Notes under the pieces: model-generated
The model's input: only the letters and a program-made list of their open reading frames with translations
The model's database searches: none
Told to the model about the DNA's origin: nothing
Part shown: one piece after another, positions 26,721 through 40,504 of the stretch
Layout: every line of letters begins with the position of its first letter
Numbering within the stretch: position 1 is the stretch's first letter
Source: Rachycentron canadum
Taxonomy: Eukaryota; Chordata; Actinopteri; Carangiformes; Rachycentridae
Direction: 5' to 3'
DNA length: 64,000 nucleotides
Assembly: GCA_038496675.1 (NCBI GenBank)
Contig: CM076648.1
Span: 10,655,604-10,719,603 of the forward strand
Position numbers and translations under genes: made by a program

Positions 26721-28509
26721 TTTCACACACAGCCGGGGGGGTGGAAGGGCAGCCAGAAGCCTGGGAGGTGAGGGGGGGGTCATAGAGGGCGGGCCAGAGG
26801 GACAGAGGGGGCTGGTGCTGCAGCCCTTTGTCCACAGCTCCTCCTGATGTCTTTAGGGTTTGTTTTCACATAGTAAAAACAATGACCCTGGGGGTAGATT
26901 GTTAATAATGTGGCTGTCTGAATAGTGAGACTGTCAGACTTAATGCAGTCAGTCACTGTTTTTTAATCAAAAATTATTTCTCCTCTTAACTTTTCCCTGG
27001 CATATTCAGGGAAAGGAAATGCATATTAGGTTCTGTAGGAATGAGTGGTAAGACCCAGAGAGCTCCCTTGTCCCAAATGGGTTTTTGGTGATGATGACTG
27101 AAGAAAGGTTTGTGGTTAACACAAGTTCAAGACATTTTCATCTTTCATTCTTCACCCCAGTTTTGATGTCTTTAACCTTTTAACCTCTTTAAAAAGGCAG
27201 GTTTTTAAGTGCCTAAATGAGATTAAAGAGGTTGTTGAGGAGTCTGAATGCCATCACATCGAACACAAAAACTGATCTCTTCCCCAGTCCATGTTGACGG
27301 ACTTTTGTTTATTGTATATCTTATATTCTGCAGTAAATCAGAAGCCAATGTAAAAGTCCCATTGGGTTTTTGTTGAAGGATCATGCTAACTTTCCAGTTG
27401 GCTGACAAAAATGTGTCATCCCTGCAGTTATTGTGTCAGCCATTATGATCCAAGTGATAAAGTGGACAGTAGAAGGTGTCAGGTTGTCCCCACAGGTTGT
27501 CCCTGTGTAATACACACCTGATATGGTTAATTATTCCAAGACATCCTGTTACGCTTCACCCTTTCATGGAGTATACAGACTTCTCCGATCATACCATTAT
27601 AGAGTTAAAAATAATACTTTTCACATTGCCAATGTAATCCGTGACGACATTGCATTAATAAAATCTGCGTTCATTAACATAGGAACATCATTAGTTGTAT
27701 CAAGGCAGCATTTCAGCTCACACGAGGCAATTCATGGCTTCTTTTAACTATATGGGCAATGTTAATTCACCAGACTGAGGACTGTGTGCTTCATTCAGTG
27801 TTGTCCATACATTAATAATGGAGGCTGGGGTTTTCTTTGGTGTGGGTGTATCTGTTTATCTTCATGCACAATGCACTTTATTACAGAGTGACAAAAGAAA
27901 ATACTACATTCTCTGAAAATACACTGAATGCTTTTTTTCCAATACCATATCGTTCTCCATTATTTGCTAGACGAATAAATATTCACAGCAGTGAAATAAA
28001 AATTATTTAGGTCTTATGTCCTTTTTCAGAGACAACTTCAGCAACATCAGCTCTACACACACGCACACACACACAATTACTATTGTAATTGAGGGGGGGA
28101 AAGTTTCATGTTCTCTGCCATGTTCTTGCAGCGTTTTGCACTCATTCATGTGATATGCTGTGTAGACGAATAGCAGGTTTAGCGGTGTGCAGGTTTTCCT
28201 GTTGCACAGCGGTGAGCTCCATGGTCAGAGTGGATTGCTGTCATGCCATGGCAGGGAGGAGAATGAAGAAGATGAGGGCTGTCACAAGCAGCCACTCTGA
28301 GCATGCTCAGTTTGTCTGGGGAAATGGAACCTGTTTGTTTTGTCTACCTGCACGCCTGTTGTGTGCAGTTGCCAAATTAGACTTTCAAATCAAGAAGCCA
28401 GTGGGAGACCAAGACTCTAGTTTTCTCCTTCCCTTTAATAATCATCCCTGTTTACTCTTCAGGGAGTCATCTTTATATATTTTTTTTTCCTTAAACGCAT
28501 CCTCTAAGC

Positions 28510-28780
28510 AGGGAGAGTGTCTTTAATAAAGCAAGCAGGCAGCGCGCCATTCCAACATGTGAATTGCACAGGAGAGAATTGAGAGATGGAAGCAATAGAG
28601 GAACACCAGGGGAGTGGGGGCTGCTGCTTCTGCACCCTTCATGCTATTATCTTTATGGCATAGCAAAACATGCTTCAGGCAATCAGCATGAAATTGTTAA
28701 TTGCTCAGCCCACTTGTGCGTTGCTCAGGGGACAGGGGCCTTCAGGAGGTCCCGCATCATGCGAGTAAGGGGTGTCTGAC
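28510..28780. promoter_or_regulatory. Candidate conserved non-coding element
   Basis: About 270 bp of non-repetitive sequence with GTGAATTGCACAGG, TGCTATTATCTTTATGG and GAAATTGTTAATTGCTCAG. It sits between ordinary AT-rich intron and is comparatively GC-balanced. Inferred by texture only. Confidence 0.3.
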
Positions 28781-30529
28781 TAACTGCCTGCACGTCTGGT
28801 CTCCCACCCGACACATAACACTGTCCAACAAACATGTTGTCTTCTCTCACTCTCTGTGACCTTCACATAATTGCATTGGCAATCACCAGAGGCACACTCC
28901 ACATAGTGTATTTAAGAATTCATTGTAGCTGCAGTAGAATAATAGAATAACAAAAATATATTTAACAAGCACAGTGGAGTGGGCATAGACTTAGTCTAAA
29001 TGGTTGATATGTTTGATAAGGTAAGACAAGAAATTAGACTTTAATATGTGAACCAAAGATTTCAGATGTACTGTTTTTGTCTGTCAAGCTACATCAGGTT
29101 ATTGTTGTCTGTTTTCTCTGGATTGTAATGTGTGATGCCAGTTATAATATTCAGAAGTGAGCAAACCCAAACCTTATACAAGAAACAGGATTTTTTTTTT
29201 TTTTTTGTGAATGGCTCGAGAGGCGTGAGGCCTCCACCTCCTCGTGCTGGATACAGTCATGACAGGGGGGCATTGTTGGTTCCAATGTGTATACATACAC
29301 AAACAACACTAACTTCCTACCCCCGTTCTATGCACTTCACACCTTGTAAAATTTGGCCCCAGGTAACGATATGGAAGACATCTTTTCAAAATGAACCCCA
29401 CCCCTCCTGTTACATGCTCAGTCAGAACATAATGCCCCTCCTCCTTGGTTATCAGTTTTGTTCCTGTTGGAAGAGAAGGAGAAGGAGCAAGGTTACACAG
29501 GGCGTCATATTAATGGGGCCTGTCATGCGCGTTGATCGTCTTAGGCGTGGAGGAGGATGAGTGCTCAAAAGGTGTTGTCTTCAAATAGGATTTCTGCAAG
29601 TGAGACATCCTCGTTGGGTGATATCCCCCTCAGAGCAGCCACTTTCTTATAGAATGATCTGTTATTAAGCAAATGAAGTGCTGCGGGCCCAACGGTAAAT
29701 CCCTCCACTTTGTCATGGTGTGCTTTCAGTTATCACACCCTGTTCCTTCATTCATTGCTGATGTTCTACTCATTTCACCATGTTATACCACAGCACAGCA
29801 GCCTTGTATTTGAAGTCAGTCGCCCTTTTGGAGCATGCGTTGCAGAGTGAGGGTTCCAAGTAATCAATGATTCCTCAAAAGGCACATTGATCTTATATAA
29901 AAAAGGAAGTTTGAAACTAAGCAGGCTTTTTCTCTCGAGTAGATTAAAGGTAAAGCACAATTTGTCATCCAAATTTAAATGAAAGGGTTGACCCACTAAA
30001 CATCAGACCTCACGATTGGATTCTGTTATCACTTCAAGATTGGTTTACAATCAAAATAACTATACCTATCGTTTAAGTGTAATTTATTTGAAAACAATCA
30101 CTTTAGAAACACAAGATTTTGTTAAAGTACATGTGTTGATACTACTTAATACAACTTGTTTTAAAAAGAAACTACTAAACCTTTAAAGAAATGTGCTGAA
30201 ATGCAGTTGTAATATCAAGTTATGCTTTTTACAGCATGTGTCAGACCAGTTAAACTTTCTTTTTTCCAGTAGTGTATATCATGAGTGTAATTTTAGGTTT
30301 CACAATTCCTGGGTCTTGGTGGAGGCCAGTTAGAGGGATGTTTAACCTGACACCCAAACATCAGCTCCATCAGTGTACCGTGTAATGATCCCAATTTAAG
30401 GAACAATTTGGGAATCTCTTAATAAACTTTGATTTGACACTGGTCTTTTGTCCCAGCCATCCAGATACATGACAGAAGAAAACGAAGGGGCGATTGGGCG
30501 GGGGTTGGGTCGACGAGGGGAATGGCAAC

Positions 30530-30830
30530 TGCTAGACAGGAATTGATTACATTAATTGATATGCCAATATGTAAGCTTGTTACATCCACCATTGCTTAGG
30601 ATGATGGCTAACAGGTCCTTCTGATCAATGGAACCAATAAAGGCTTCATCCATTAATGAGCAATGTGGTAATTAATGTTATCCCTAAACCAATTACCTCA
30701 GGCAGTGCATCTACAGGAAAGCGCAGCAAATAGTCCAACCAGGTTATCTCTGTTATACTCTTTAGCAATTTTCTCATGCAGCCTTTACTGCTCTGTGAAT
30801 TAACATGGCTGTAAGACTGCTCTCTGGCAC
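30530..30830. promoter_or_regulatory. Candidate conserved non-coding element dense in TAAT words
   Basis: Within 200 bp there are several ATTAAT/TAATTAAT words (around 30550, 30650 and 30670), a CCAATTACC and a GGATGATGG. The density of homeodomain core sites is well above the neighbouring intron by eye. It lies about 250 bp upstream of the long inverted repeat. Confidence 0.35.
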
Positions 30831-31070
30831 TCTATTCACAACCCATGGAAAAATGAAATATTGTGAAGTGTTTCCAGAGGTTAACAAACAAATTGAAAAT
30901 AAATTTTGAAAAGAGTCACATTTACTACTGTGTTTAAATTACATTACGTTATTTGTTGCCTTGGCCTTGAAGTTACAGAATGAAGTAATCATAGCTTCAT
31001 ATTCCAAGTTAATCCATTTCCTCTTGTCCCATACTATTTGAGCTTGTTAAGACAAAAACTTTGGTGTTGT

Positions 31071-31654
31071 CTGTTTTATTTACATCATATGATTATGAGA
31101 TGAATGAAAATGTAGAGCAATGAATTCCAGTTATAATAATTAGAAGATAATTCTTCCTCTTTTTCTTTAAAAATTATTTGCATTGCAAGCACAGGTACAG
31201 AGTTAGTACAGAAGTACAGAGATTTCAAAGGTCTCCCACTATTTTGGCAGCAAATGATTGTATAGCTGATGCTGATATTACAATATGTTTGTTGGCCAGA
31301 AACACCATAAAAGTTAACTCAGAACTCAGAATGAACTCATGTGATTAAGTAATTATTCCACATCTAATTACATGTTAAGTGCAGTGTAGTTGATGTGGTA
31401 AAAAATGTCTGTAGTGTGTGTCCATAGCCACAAAGCCTTAATTGTCTTGACAGTTGCAACAAAGAGCAAACCTAAGAGTCAGAGCCAAGTAACAAACCAC
31501 ACCTCTCTGACAGACACACTGTCTGTACATGAATAATAGCAGGCTGATAAATCAATACTATTGTTTTTATGTTTTCAAGGAAGAATTATCGTAACTGGAA
31601 TTCATTGCTCAACATTTTCATTCATCACATAATCATATGATGTAAATAAAACAG
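31071..31654. repeat. Long inverted repeat, about 78-88-nt arms separated by about 420 nt
   Basis: The left arm (31071-31157) and right arm (31577-31654) are reverse complements over about 77 aligned bases. I count about four mismatches and one extra 11 nt in the left arm near 31141, where the word ATAAT is duplicated. Matching stops abruptly at both outer ends. No target-site duplication or known transposon terminus is visible there, and the spacer has no open frame of note. The spacer carries an ATTTGCAT octamer (31176-31183) and three GTACAG words (31195, 31206, 31214). In the zfhx3 pre-mRNA the arms could pair into a long duplex. Origin by inverted duplication or a MITE-like element cannot be separated from one copy. 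Confidence 0.93.
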
Positions 31655-32369
31655 GGTTTTCTGCATTTCATTCTCATAGGCAACACAAAGAAGGTACGTG
31701 GTGACAGTGCTGTAGTCAGTCTGCTATAGTCTGGCTTTGGAAACAATAAGATGTTAAATTACAGTCATGCTGATCGCTAGGCCCTACCCTCCACATTCTC
31801 CTTTACTCATTTATAGTGAATGTACTCACTGAGCAATGACATGGTGGCTACAGTTGGTTTCAGTTAATAATGGATTCTTGTCAGGAAAATGTGTTGATTT
31901 AATTTATTCATTATTAAAGCACAAGTATCACTTAAATGTGTTAATTTTGTAGTATATTTAATAAGTAACACCTAAATGTCAAAACAGTACTTTATTAATG
32001 TGTGTATAATGTGTGCAATTATGTTTGTAATGTATGTCTAACCTTGTAGGTGATAGTTGTTATAAATGGGTAAAGGTAATGAGAAAGTAAATTTTTTAAC
32101 TTAAATATGTCTACATAATCCGACTTAACAAAATGAGAAACAGAACTAAGTGTGAGATGATGACTTATTAGTTGGGACAAGCCCTTTAGACCCAAATCCA
32201 GTTTATGTAATGGGTGTTGCAGAAGTGTAGAAAGGGCCATCTGTCTCTCAGCCTATTATCCGAAGCCTTAATCGGGACTTACAGCAGGGCTGGCTAAATA
32301 AACAGTAAGTAAGTTGTCTTGGGTAGAGGAACGTCAATGCCTGCAACTTGCTCAAGCCTTTACTCTGAA

Positions 32370-32620
32370 TGGTTCTGTATTGACCCCTCAGGACCCCCCG
32401 AGAATTCCCTAATTGAAAATTAATATTGAATCAATGCTGCGGGCCATTTGCATATTGATTATAAACATCCAGGAAGGCACCAAGTATGTCTGGGATCAAT
32501 AGGGCCCTTCTGCAGCAGGCCGAGTGCACTACATCACATGGCAGCTGCCTGCTCCTGAGGTTAATGACTGCTGCTTGTTAAGGAGCTCTTGTCAGGTAGA
32601 ATCCAGCTGTAGGGTCTTTC
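32370..32620. promoter_or_regulatory. Candidate conserved non-coding element with octamer site
   Basis: Complex sequence including CTAATTGAAAATTAATATTGA, the octamer ATTTGCAT at 32446-32453 and ATTGATTATAAA, followed by GC-balanced sequence with a CAGCTG E-box near 32542. The mix of POU, homeobox and E-box words is typical of neural enhancers. The call is inference. Confidence 0.38.
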
Positions 32621-35600
32621 TGCCTAAGCTGGCAGCAGGTGAACTGTGGAGGGTGGAAGAGGAGCTACAGATGAAGGGGAAGAATGGGATTTGGGCAACC
32701 TCTTATGTTTTAAGCGACATGGAATCCAAGTTTATCTCTGCATTAAACGTGTTAGCAACTTATAGACGTCATTGTTGCTCATTACCAAACAGAGTTTATG
32801 GCCTCCTTTTGTACTATGTTATCTGTATTTTTGGGCCTTGCCACCATGGCTTTGAACTCTGACCACTGCCAAACACAGACCATAAAATACAGCAACCATG
32901 TGTGTTTGTACTCTATAAGTGTGTGTATAAGAGAGGATAAGGAAGGGAGACTGATCAAAGATAACACCAACCATTTCCATCCCCTGAAGGGAGAGAAAAC
33001 AATATTAGGTAGATCAAAAAGGCCTTTTTTAATTTGGAGTGAAACTTTCACAGCATTAGAAGACAAAGGCAACCCAGAATCCTCTACTTTAAGGCACCGA
33101 TTAAGATTCAACAACGCATACATTCCTCTCCCAAACTCCCCATAATAGTTTCCACATGTTGAAGAGATGTTAAGAAGGCAGCAGAGTAAGTGATGGCTGT
33201 GGAGACAATGGAGTGAAAAGGTTAGATACTGAAAGAGGGAGATGAAAAATAAGATCTCCATCAAACCTTTGTCACTGGTGACATAGGCATAAGATCCCAC
33301 AGAAACCTGACTGCCTGGTTTAGTGCTAATGCTGAAGCCTGGTTAAACTAATGGGGCTCTCTAAAACTGGATGATTCTCTGAAGCCACAGGAGACAGCAG
33401 ACCTGGTGTGAAGCACATGTGAGAGCAGCTTATCCTCCAGTATAGAAAAGCAAGGTCTTGAATTAATGCCTCTGTGCAGTCTGTGTCCATTCTCTCCTCG
33501 TCACTGCCCCCACCTCAACCCACACCCTGCACTGGGAGCTAGGGTCTGGGAGCCACGAATGGAGTGCCGGGCCCAGAGAACCAGGCTGCATCTGATTGCT
33601 TCATTACAGGCCCTTTCATTGACTTGGTTGCACTGAACTGATGAACTGAGGCAGTGGACAAGAGCACATAATAGGAAGAAATGAATTCTTATCACAGCCT
33701 TCTCAGGAGGCCAGTGGTCCTGGCTGGAGCCAACAGAAGCCATGACTGAGTGAGGAGGAGGGGGCTGTATCCGGGCCCATTCATGAGCCAGAAGCAGGAT
33801 CTAGACTGAGGACATGATGAAGCTGTAGGATGTTGGATCAGTACTCATGGGAGGAACTGTGAATCCACAGAGAGGCATATTATTGTAGGCAGCTTGTTTT
33901 AATGATTAATTTAGTGATTAGTGTTTGCTTTCTCGTGGTAACTGACACCCATGGCATAACATTTTTTAAATTGTTTATTTCAGCAGCCCTCCAGAGGCAG
34001 ACCTCTGTTAGTTAGAGTCCCTGCTTCAGGCCCCATAGCAGCACCCAAACACCAACCACTGAGATGAATAATTAATTTTGTACCTTACTGGGCTCTCACC
34101 CCTAACTCTACAACCTCTGGCTAATGAGTGAGAAGAGTCTTCTGCAGTGAGGACAATAGCAGCACCCATTATAAAAACAACAACAACAACACTAACAACC
34201 ACAGCCATGCATACAATAGAAACATAGTATGTGATATAGCTCAGCACCAATTTAGCAGCAGGCTCAGTCTCCATAGGGCAGAGGCTGTTAATCCCTGACC
34301 GTGCCTTAGAGAGGCTAGGGACTCCACAACTCTGACTAACCTGCTTATTTCCATGCTTGTATGCATAGTCAGCATTAAACTGGGAGGGTAGGAAGGAAAC
34401 CCCAATGTTTTACAAAACGCTGCAGTTGTGATCCTTAGACCATTAACCGTTTTGGTCAGTTTCCTGTAAAACTTGACGTTAACTTAAATGAGGTGATGCT
34501 GTGTCATTATGTTCCACAAACATGCATAAATTAAAAAAACTATTTCCGGTCATGTACCACACCTACCTGCCAGTAAGATCTGCTCTTCCCTCTTCCTCCC
34601 TGCCGTCATCAAATCTTTCCCCTCCCCCTCCTGCTCATACCTGTTCACTCAGCACAAAATGGATGCTGCAAAGCCATTTAATTGGCCTCCACTTCACAAT
34701 TCAAGGGCATTTGAAATGTCCCTTTAATAATATCTCTTCCCCTACAGAGCTGTTCTTCACTGTGTTTAGAAAGAACGTATTTTTGTGCTAAACATCAGTG
34801 ATTGCCACTGGGGGTGTTATGGGTTTTCTTTTCTCTTTTTTTCTGTGACAGTATCTGATATGTTAGTCGTTTTGGTCATTTTAGAACAGCTGGCCCATGT
34901 TTTAGCCACATCATCAGTCCCATTTTTTTCCTTTCCTGTCTCGTCCTCTCCCTCTCCTGTGGCTGAGCCAAAGATAACTGAGTAGCAGTTTTGACTGTAA
35001 TCACTCCAAGTCTCTTTCTCTGGAGAGCAGCACAGCGGGCAGCACAGTTCCACCCCTCTAGGAGCTTTCAGCCCACTTTCAGAGTATCATGACATGTTCA
35101 TGAAGAATCAGACAAAGCCAAGATTGTACACCCTTCTACATATATTTAATACATGTAATGTTTAAGCACCCAGATTTAAATTGTAGAGCTTTGCTATTTG
35201 GAAAGATCTATCTCCTAACAACAAACAATCATCAAACTGTGGTTAGAAAGAGAGAAAATTTGACCCACTCTGAGAGGGTACACTCAGCTGAACAAGCAGT
35301 AGAACCAGTCATTTGAATATACTTAACAGCAAAAAAAGAGCCCTCGTGCAGGCTGAACTGTGTAGGCCTGCTCTGTCAAGTGTCATTCTGAGGCATTTTT
35401 GTATCTCAGGTAAAATTGAAAGCCTAAAGCAATTTGGCATACTGATGAGGCTCATATTAATACAGGTTGGATATACCACTGAGATTAGAAGGATAACTAG
35501 TTTAAATGATGGTTGAGTTGGTCCATTACATCCCATCATCAGCTGTAAGGTGTGCACATAATCAAATAAATAAATGATGCTGCCAGAATTATGTGATAAT

Positions 35601-36519
35601 AAATTAATACATTACAAGAAGTGAATAAAAGAACAGCTAATTGCATGAAATGAGTCTGTTTCATTAGCCTTTTGAAAGGAAATTTCATTGTATGCATCAC
35701 AAGCAATACTGCCAAATGAAAGTATGCAAATAAGGATAAAGCATTATGTTAGGAAAATCATCACAAAGCATTTGAATAGACATCTAGTTTTGAGTTTTTT
35801 TGGGGGTTTTTTTACCTAGTTTTTTAATATAGTTTCACAGTCTCCCTTCCCTCCGTACAGCAACACACAGTCAGGGGAAAAAGAGCGCAACACTGAGTCT
35901 TTGAGGAGAAATTCCTCATAACCAAGAGAAAGGAGCTGACCGCTGTTGTCGTGTTAGGCTCTTTTTGAGTAAATGTCTTTCTTTTTTTTTTTTAGGAATG
36001 GGACATAACTCTATATTTACTCATCTTCCTTGATAACCAACATGAATACATCAACCGATATACATATTTATGCTGACAAAATGAAAAATTAAGTCTTTTT
36101 TTTGGTATACTTACAATAGGCCTACAACTTGCAGTATTGATATTCAGTTTTGTTCTCTTTCTCTTGACCTGGTGTTGCAAGCAAAAAATAAACTTGCTTA
36201 AATGCATCTCCAATAATTGCACTGCAAAGTTGGTTGATTATTTTGTACATAATTACAGTGGAAAACAACCTGCCTATTAAGCCTTTAATGGCAGTAATAC
36301 AGAAAGCAATTACCATTACTTTGCTTCTCATACTGAAAATAAAGATTTCTCTAAATTAAAAGGATCTTCTGACTACTGCTAAGGCTAATTGTGTGGGGTC
36401 TTGCAGACATCTGGTTGTACATCATTTGTAAGGGCTAAATGCTGATCAGTGAGGAAGGCTTTTACAAGCTGTGTCCTAAGTGTGTGTTTTTGGGACTGCT
36501 CTGCTGCCAGGGAGTCTGA

Positions 36520-36660
36520 TAGCTCTTGAATTATTTATCTATCAGGCTGCTGGACGGTAGTCACGGCGACCTAGGCCCCGTAGTGTTTGTCTGGCAACAT
36601 CTCCCTCCAACAGTAGCCACTGGCAGATAGGGTAAGGGGTGCTAATGAGCAGGGCACAGT
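36520..36660. promoter_or_regulatory. Candidate conserved non-coding element
   Basis: A locally GC-richer island with CpGs (ACGGTAGTCACGGCGACC) in AT-rich intron, next to GAATTATTTATCTATC and GCTAATGAGC. There is no repeat and no coding signal. Inferred. Confidence 0.28.
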
Positions 36661-37619
36661 GTGCATGGGACTAGAATTTTCTAACCCTCCAACCCTTCCT
36701 AACATCCAAACCCTCATCACTGAACAAAGATGCAAGAAAGATTTACAAAGATCTGAGTGCAGAACTTTTTAATTAGGGAAAAGATGAGGTTAGAAAAAGA
36801 AAAAGATTGAAAACGAAAGATAGAAACAACCACCGGTTTTCCTATTAAGGAGAAATGTCAAGCGCGGTGGTGAAGCAATAGTCTGTGTGCATCCCTTTGT
36901 TGTCCTCCCTGACATTGAAGGCTAATTTTTCATGGTTATTTGAACTGGAAAATGAAAGAGAGGTTTGCGATTATTTCCTATAAATGACAACACAATCGCA
37001 TTACGCTTCAGTACAAACACAGAGAGGATATTGCCTTTTCATATTTCATGTGAAAGTAATGGATGGGCTATGCAAAGAGGAACAGAAAGAAAGACAAATG
37101 GTGAAAGAAAGCTCACTGTGTTTGATTTGTATTAGAAACAGAATGGAGAGAGGTAGCAGTTTTTCCCCATAAGTGGTAGCACTCTCATAGATGTTTTAAA
37201 GTGCCTGTGCAGTGTAATCATTGGATTTCTTTAGCAATTAGCTATGAGCAACCAGCCGAGGTGGTTGTTAGAAGAAAAGTTGGCCAGTGTAACCACTGCA
37301 GTCTCTACTAGAAAAATATTTATCCATTGTAACATCCCCACACACACACTGTTTCCATGTACATCCGCACAGCTGTATGATGTAACCAATAAAAATAAGT
37401 GTAAAAAATAAATAAGATAAAACAGAAGCCCACCGTCCACCACCTCTCCTCTTAACTATCCCGAGGCATCCGAACTTAGGAAGCCGTTAAACTTTGCAGA
37501 GCAAACATATGTCAATGAAACCTTATATTTTATATTTTAAATAAAATTGATTAGAGAAATTGGTATTCATAACCTTGTCAGATTCTGTTTTATCTCGGCG
37601 TACGCTTTCATAAACAAAC

Positions 37620-37950
37620 AGCCAGTCAGGCGCAGGGCTGTGGATGGAGGCAGGATGACCATCGAGCAGGATGGCAAACCAGCCCGCTCTGATGGGGCAT
37701 GCTGAGAAATGTGTTTGTGTACTTTAAGTTTACAAAGATTGAAGGACCAGCAGGAAAGCCTCTGCCGGCAGGACTCATGTAAATAGGACCCAAGTGGGAG
37801 CTGTGAGCCGGACTCCTAACACGCGCCGAGGTAGGCGCTACATACATCCAACCATGGCAACATTGATTTTCTGAGCTAATACCTCCACAGAACAGTCCAC
37901 AGGCAGATGGATGCACTACAAAGATATGCAAATGGTGCATTCGATAAATC
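37620..37950. promoter_or_regulatory. Candidate conserved non-coding element with octamer site
   Basis: About 330 bp of balanced sequence with several CpGs (for example ACACGCGCCGAGG) and a perfect ATGCAAAT at 37926-37933. A 104-codon minus-strand frame spans it but has no domain I recognise. The regulatory reading is inference. Confidence 0.33.
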
Positions 37951-38769
37951 GACAGGCAGAGATCTTTTTCAGACAGTCCACTGTACTAGTCTGCAGTGCC
38001 TAAAAGGAGAGATAAACAGATAAGTACCTGTTAATGGACATGCACATACACAAGTGTGCACACTCAGACAAACATACAAGCACCTGCCTGCTACCTGGGA
38101 AAAGTTAGATCGATAATAGAATTTCATGTTAAGCAGAACTGCTTCAGAAAAGCACATCAAATAAATGTGGGGACTATCCAGCATTAGCTTTTTATACCGA
38201 GGTGTTATTTATAATGTGGTATACTATATTTTTAATTTTCAAGGTTTTCTTGAACAACCTTTTTGCACTGTATATTGTGTATAATAACAAAACAAACTGT
38301 GGGTATAGTCATATTCAGTATGCTTATTAGTCAGATATGAAACAAAAGCTGCTGGGTGTATGTCATATATAATAGATGTGGGCTGTCTTGTTAAGCCCAG
38401 CAGGCTGTATGTGGCTGTGTCTCAGTGGAGAAAGGCTCTGAAGCTCGCTGTACCTGGTAATTAAAGAGAGTTTGTGGCAAAAGCCAAACATCAGGAGAGA
38501 TGAGCTATGAACAAAAGAGCTGTGACAGTTTCAGGTTATGTGATTTTTGTGTCCCTTTTTTGCCAAATGAAAAATCAATACATTTTCCGGGTTATACATA
38601 TTCAGAGTGTCCACCGTGCTTCCGCCCTGATGGAGAGAGGGGCGGGTGGCTGTGGGCTAGAGTGGGGGGAGTCGCCTGTCCGCCTGTCATAACTGTACCA
38701 TCGCATTTTCCAACCCACTGGTGAATATTTCAGAGTTGATGTGATTGCCCTTCATGGCAGCGGTGATGC

Positions 38770-38787
38770 TTTTTTTTTTTTTTTTTT
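38770..38787 (+). repeat. Poly-T run
   Basis: T18 is followed by a C/T-rich stretch ending in TTTTTTCAG near 38804. It resembles a splice acceptor, but no coding exon with homology follows. Confidence 0.85.
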
Positions 38788-40502
38788 CTTTCTCTTTTTT
38801 TCAGACACCCCTTCAGCCACCCCCACACTCCGTCAGCCCACCCTACTTCTGTTTGGTCCCTTTCAATAGCTGCAAATAGGTGAAGGTATTGTAGTGCGAG
38901 CTGGAGGAAAAAGAAAATGACGCATTAATAACAGCAGCTTGATTTAAGATGAGGCAGCAGTGGAAGACGATAAGCATAAATGCATGGCGGGGGGTGGCAG
39001 AGAGGCAGAGTGATTCTTTGTGCAGGACAATGTCCCTTAGGCAGAGTAGATAGAAGAGCACTGCCCAGTGATGTTTTTGCCCCCCATCCAGGCTTTTAGC
39101 CCACCATCCTAGCAGGGAAAAGTACAGCCTGCCTCTTTCATTGTGGACATAATATGTGTTAGTGAGCAGCCATCATCTTGGACATTCAAGGAAGTTACAG
39201 GGTGGTGTGTGTGTGTGTGGCTGTGTGTGTGTGTCAGATGGGGCAGAAGAGTGAGCAGTCCCTGAATGCTCATTCCCTGTGTAGCCACATTAACCTAGAT
39301 CCTCCTCTCCCTCATCACTCAAGTAAAACACAAAGAGAAAAGAACTAGAGCGGCACTCACTTTATCCACTTTATTTGTATCTATGTATCTAAACATGCCA
39401 TTATCACGGGGAGTACTTCTAATTAGTGTCATTTCCCATGAGGTAACACTTGAGGGAAAACATTTAATAAGTTACATGGTGCTCAATAACGGTTTCTAAT
39501 TTACTTAAGTATCAAGTGCACAAAAAAGCAGTTAGCTACATTTAGTGTGTTTAAATGTATGTTTTTTTCCTCCTCAATAATGCGATTGGTACTATCCTTT
39601 AAAATGACCAGTGACCAGTGAAAGAGGATCAAATTAAGTGTTGCATGGGAGACCTGTAAAGTTGGTTTGATGAGCATGTAACACCGGGAGGGTAGTGGAG
39701 CAGTGGAGGAGGGGGAAGCCTCGATATTGTTCTGAGGCAGTGTGAGCTATCACTGCTGTTTGTGATTAACTTGCCGTTTAAAGTTTTTTTAGTTATTAGC
39801 TGCCCTAACCCCGTACCCCTCCTCCTCCATCTCCTGCACCTCCTTCTCTGCTATCCCCCTTCCTTCTTTCCCCTCCTGCCCTTAGCCCCATGGAGACACA
39901 AAGTATTCATTCACATTTAGATCCTGAGGTCACAGCAGGGCCAGCAGGGAGAGGCCAGCGCGTCCCCCCATAGACAGGTCAGGAATCTAACACGTAACTC
40001 CAACCAGCAGCGCTGAGGTTGCTTACTCTTCTTTCCTTTCAAAATGTGAAAGTGTATGTGTGGGAGAAAGGGAGTAAGCGCGTATGAGAAAAAAAGATAC
40101 AGATGCGCTTTCATTTTGTGCATGTGCTAGAGTTTGTGATCTAGAGTTTGGTGCATTTGCTGACATTTTACTACTTTGATTTAGATGTGCATTTATGTCT
40201 ATTTTACTGCATCATCTTGGATATTTATGTTCACATTTTTGAAGATGTCTCACAACTGGAATACAAAAAGTTAATCAGCTTTTACATGTCAGTGTGAATG
40301 TTTTGCATGTCATTGAGAGCTTTTTGCACATCATATCACATGTCCATATTTTAATTCTGCTTTGCTGCAGTGACCATTATCGTTACTGATTATACCATGT
40401 TGTGGTTGTTCATAAGCAAATGCCCATCTTGTCTCTGGCCAGGTTGTGGTCATGCTTTGCTCTGTTGTGGTTTTATGAAAGGATGTAAGAAGGGGGCGTG
40501 GG

Positions 40503-40504
<2 letters not shown>

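Noticed and set aside
28089..28526. 145-codon plus-strand frame
   Set aside because: No homology I recognise, Cys/His content without finger spacing, and a length consistent with chance.
29132..29560. 142-codon plus-strand frame including a poly-Phe run from a T homopolymer
   Set aside because: The frame is held open partly by the T run, and there is no domain or splice context.
31071..31654. Inverted repeat as the two termini of a DNA transposon
   Set aside because: No target-site duplication at 31070/31655, no transposase frame between the arms, and no terminal motif of a family I know. It is left as an inverted repeat of unknown origin.
32782..33300. 172-codon open frame on the minus strand, the longest outside the zfhx3 exons, overlapped by a 115-codon plus-strand frame
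   Set aside because: About one frame this long is expected by chance in 128 kb of strand. The translation is hydrophobic and Leu/Ser-rich with no domain, and no splice or promoter context supports it.
38788..38810. Acceptor-like tract TTTCTCTTTTTTTCAG that might start an extra exon
   Set aside because: The sequence after it has no frame matching ZFHX3, and exon 4 joins exon 5 in frame without it.
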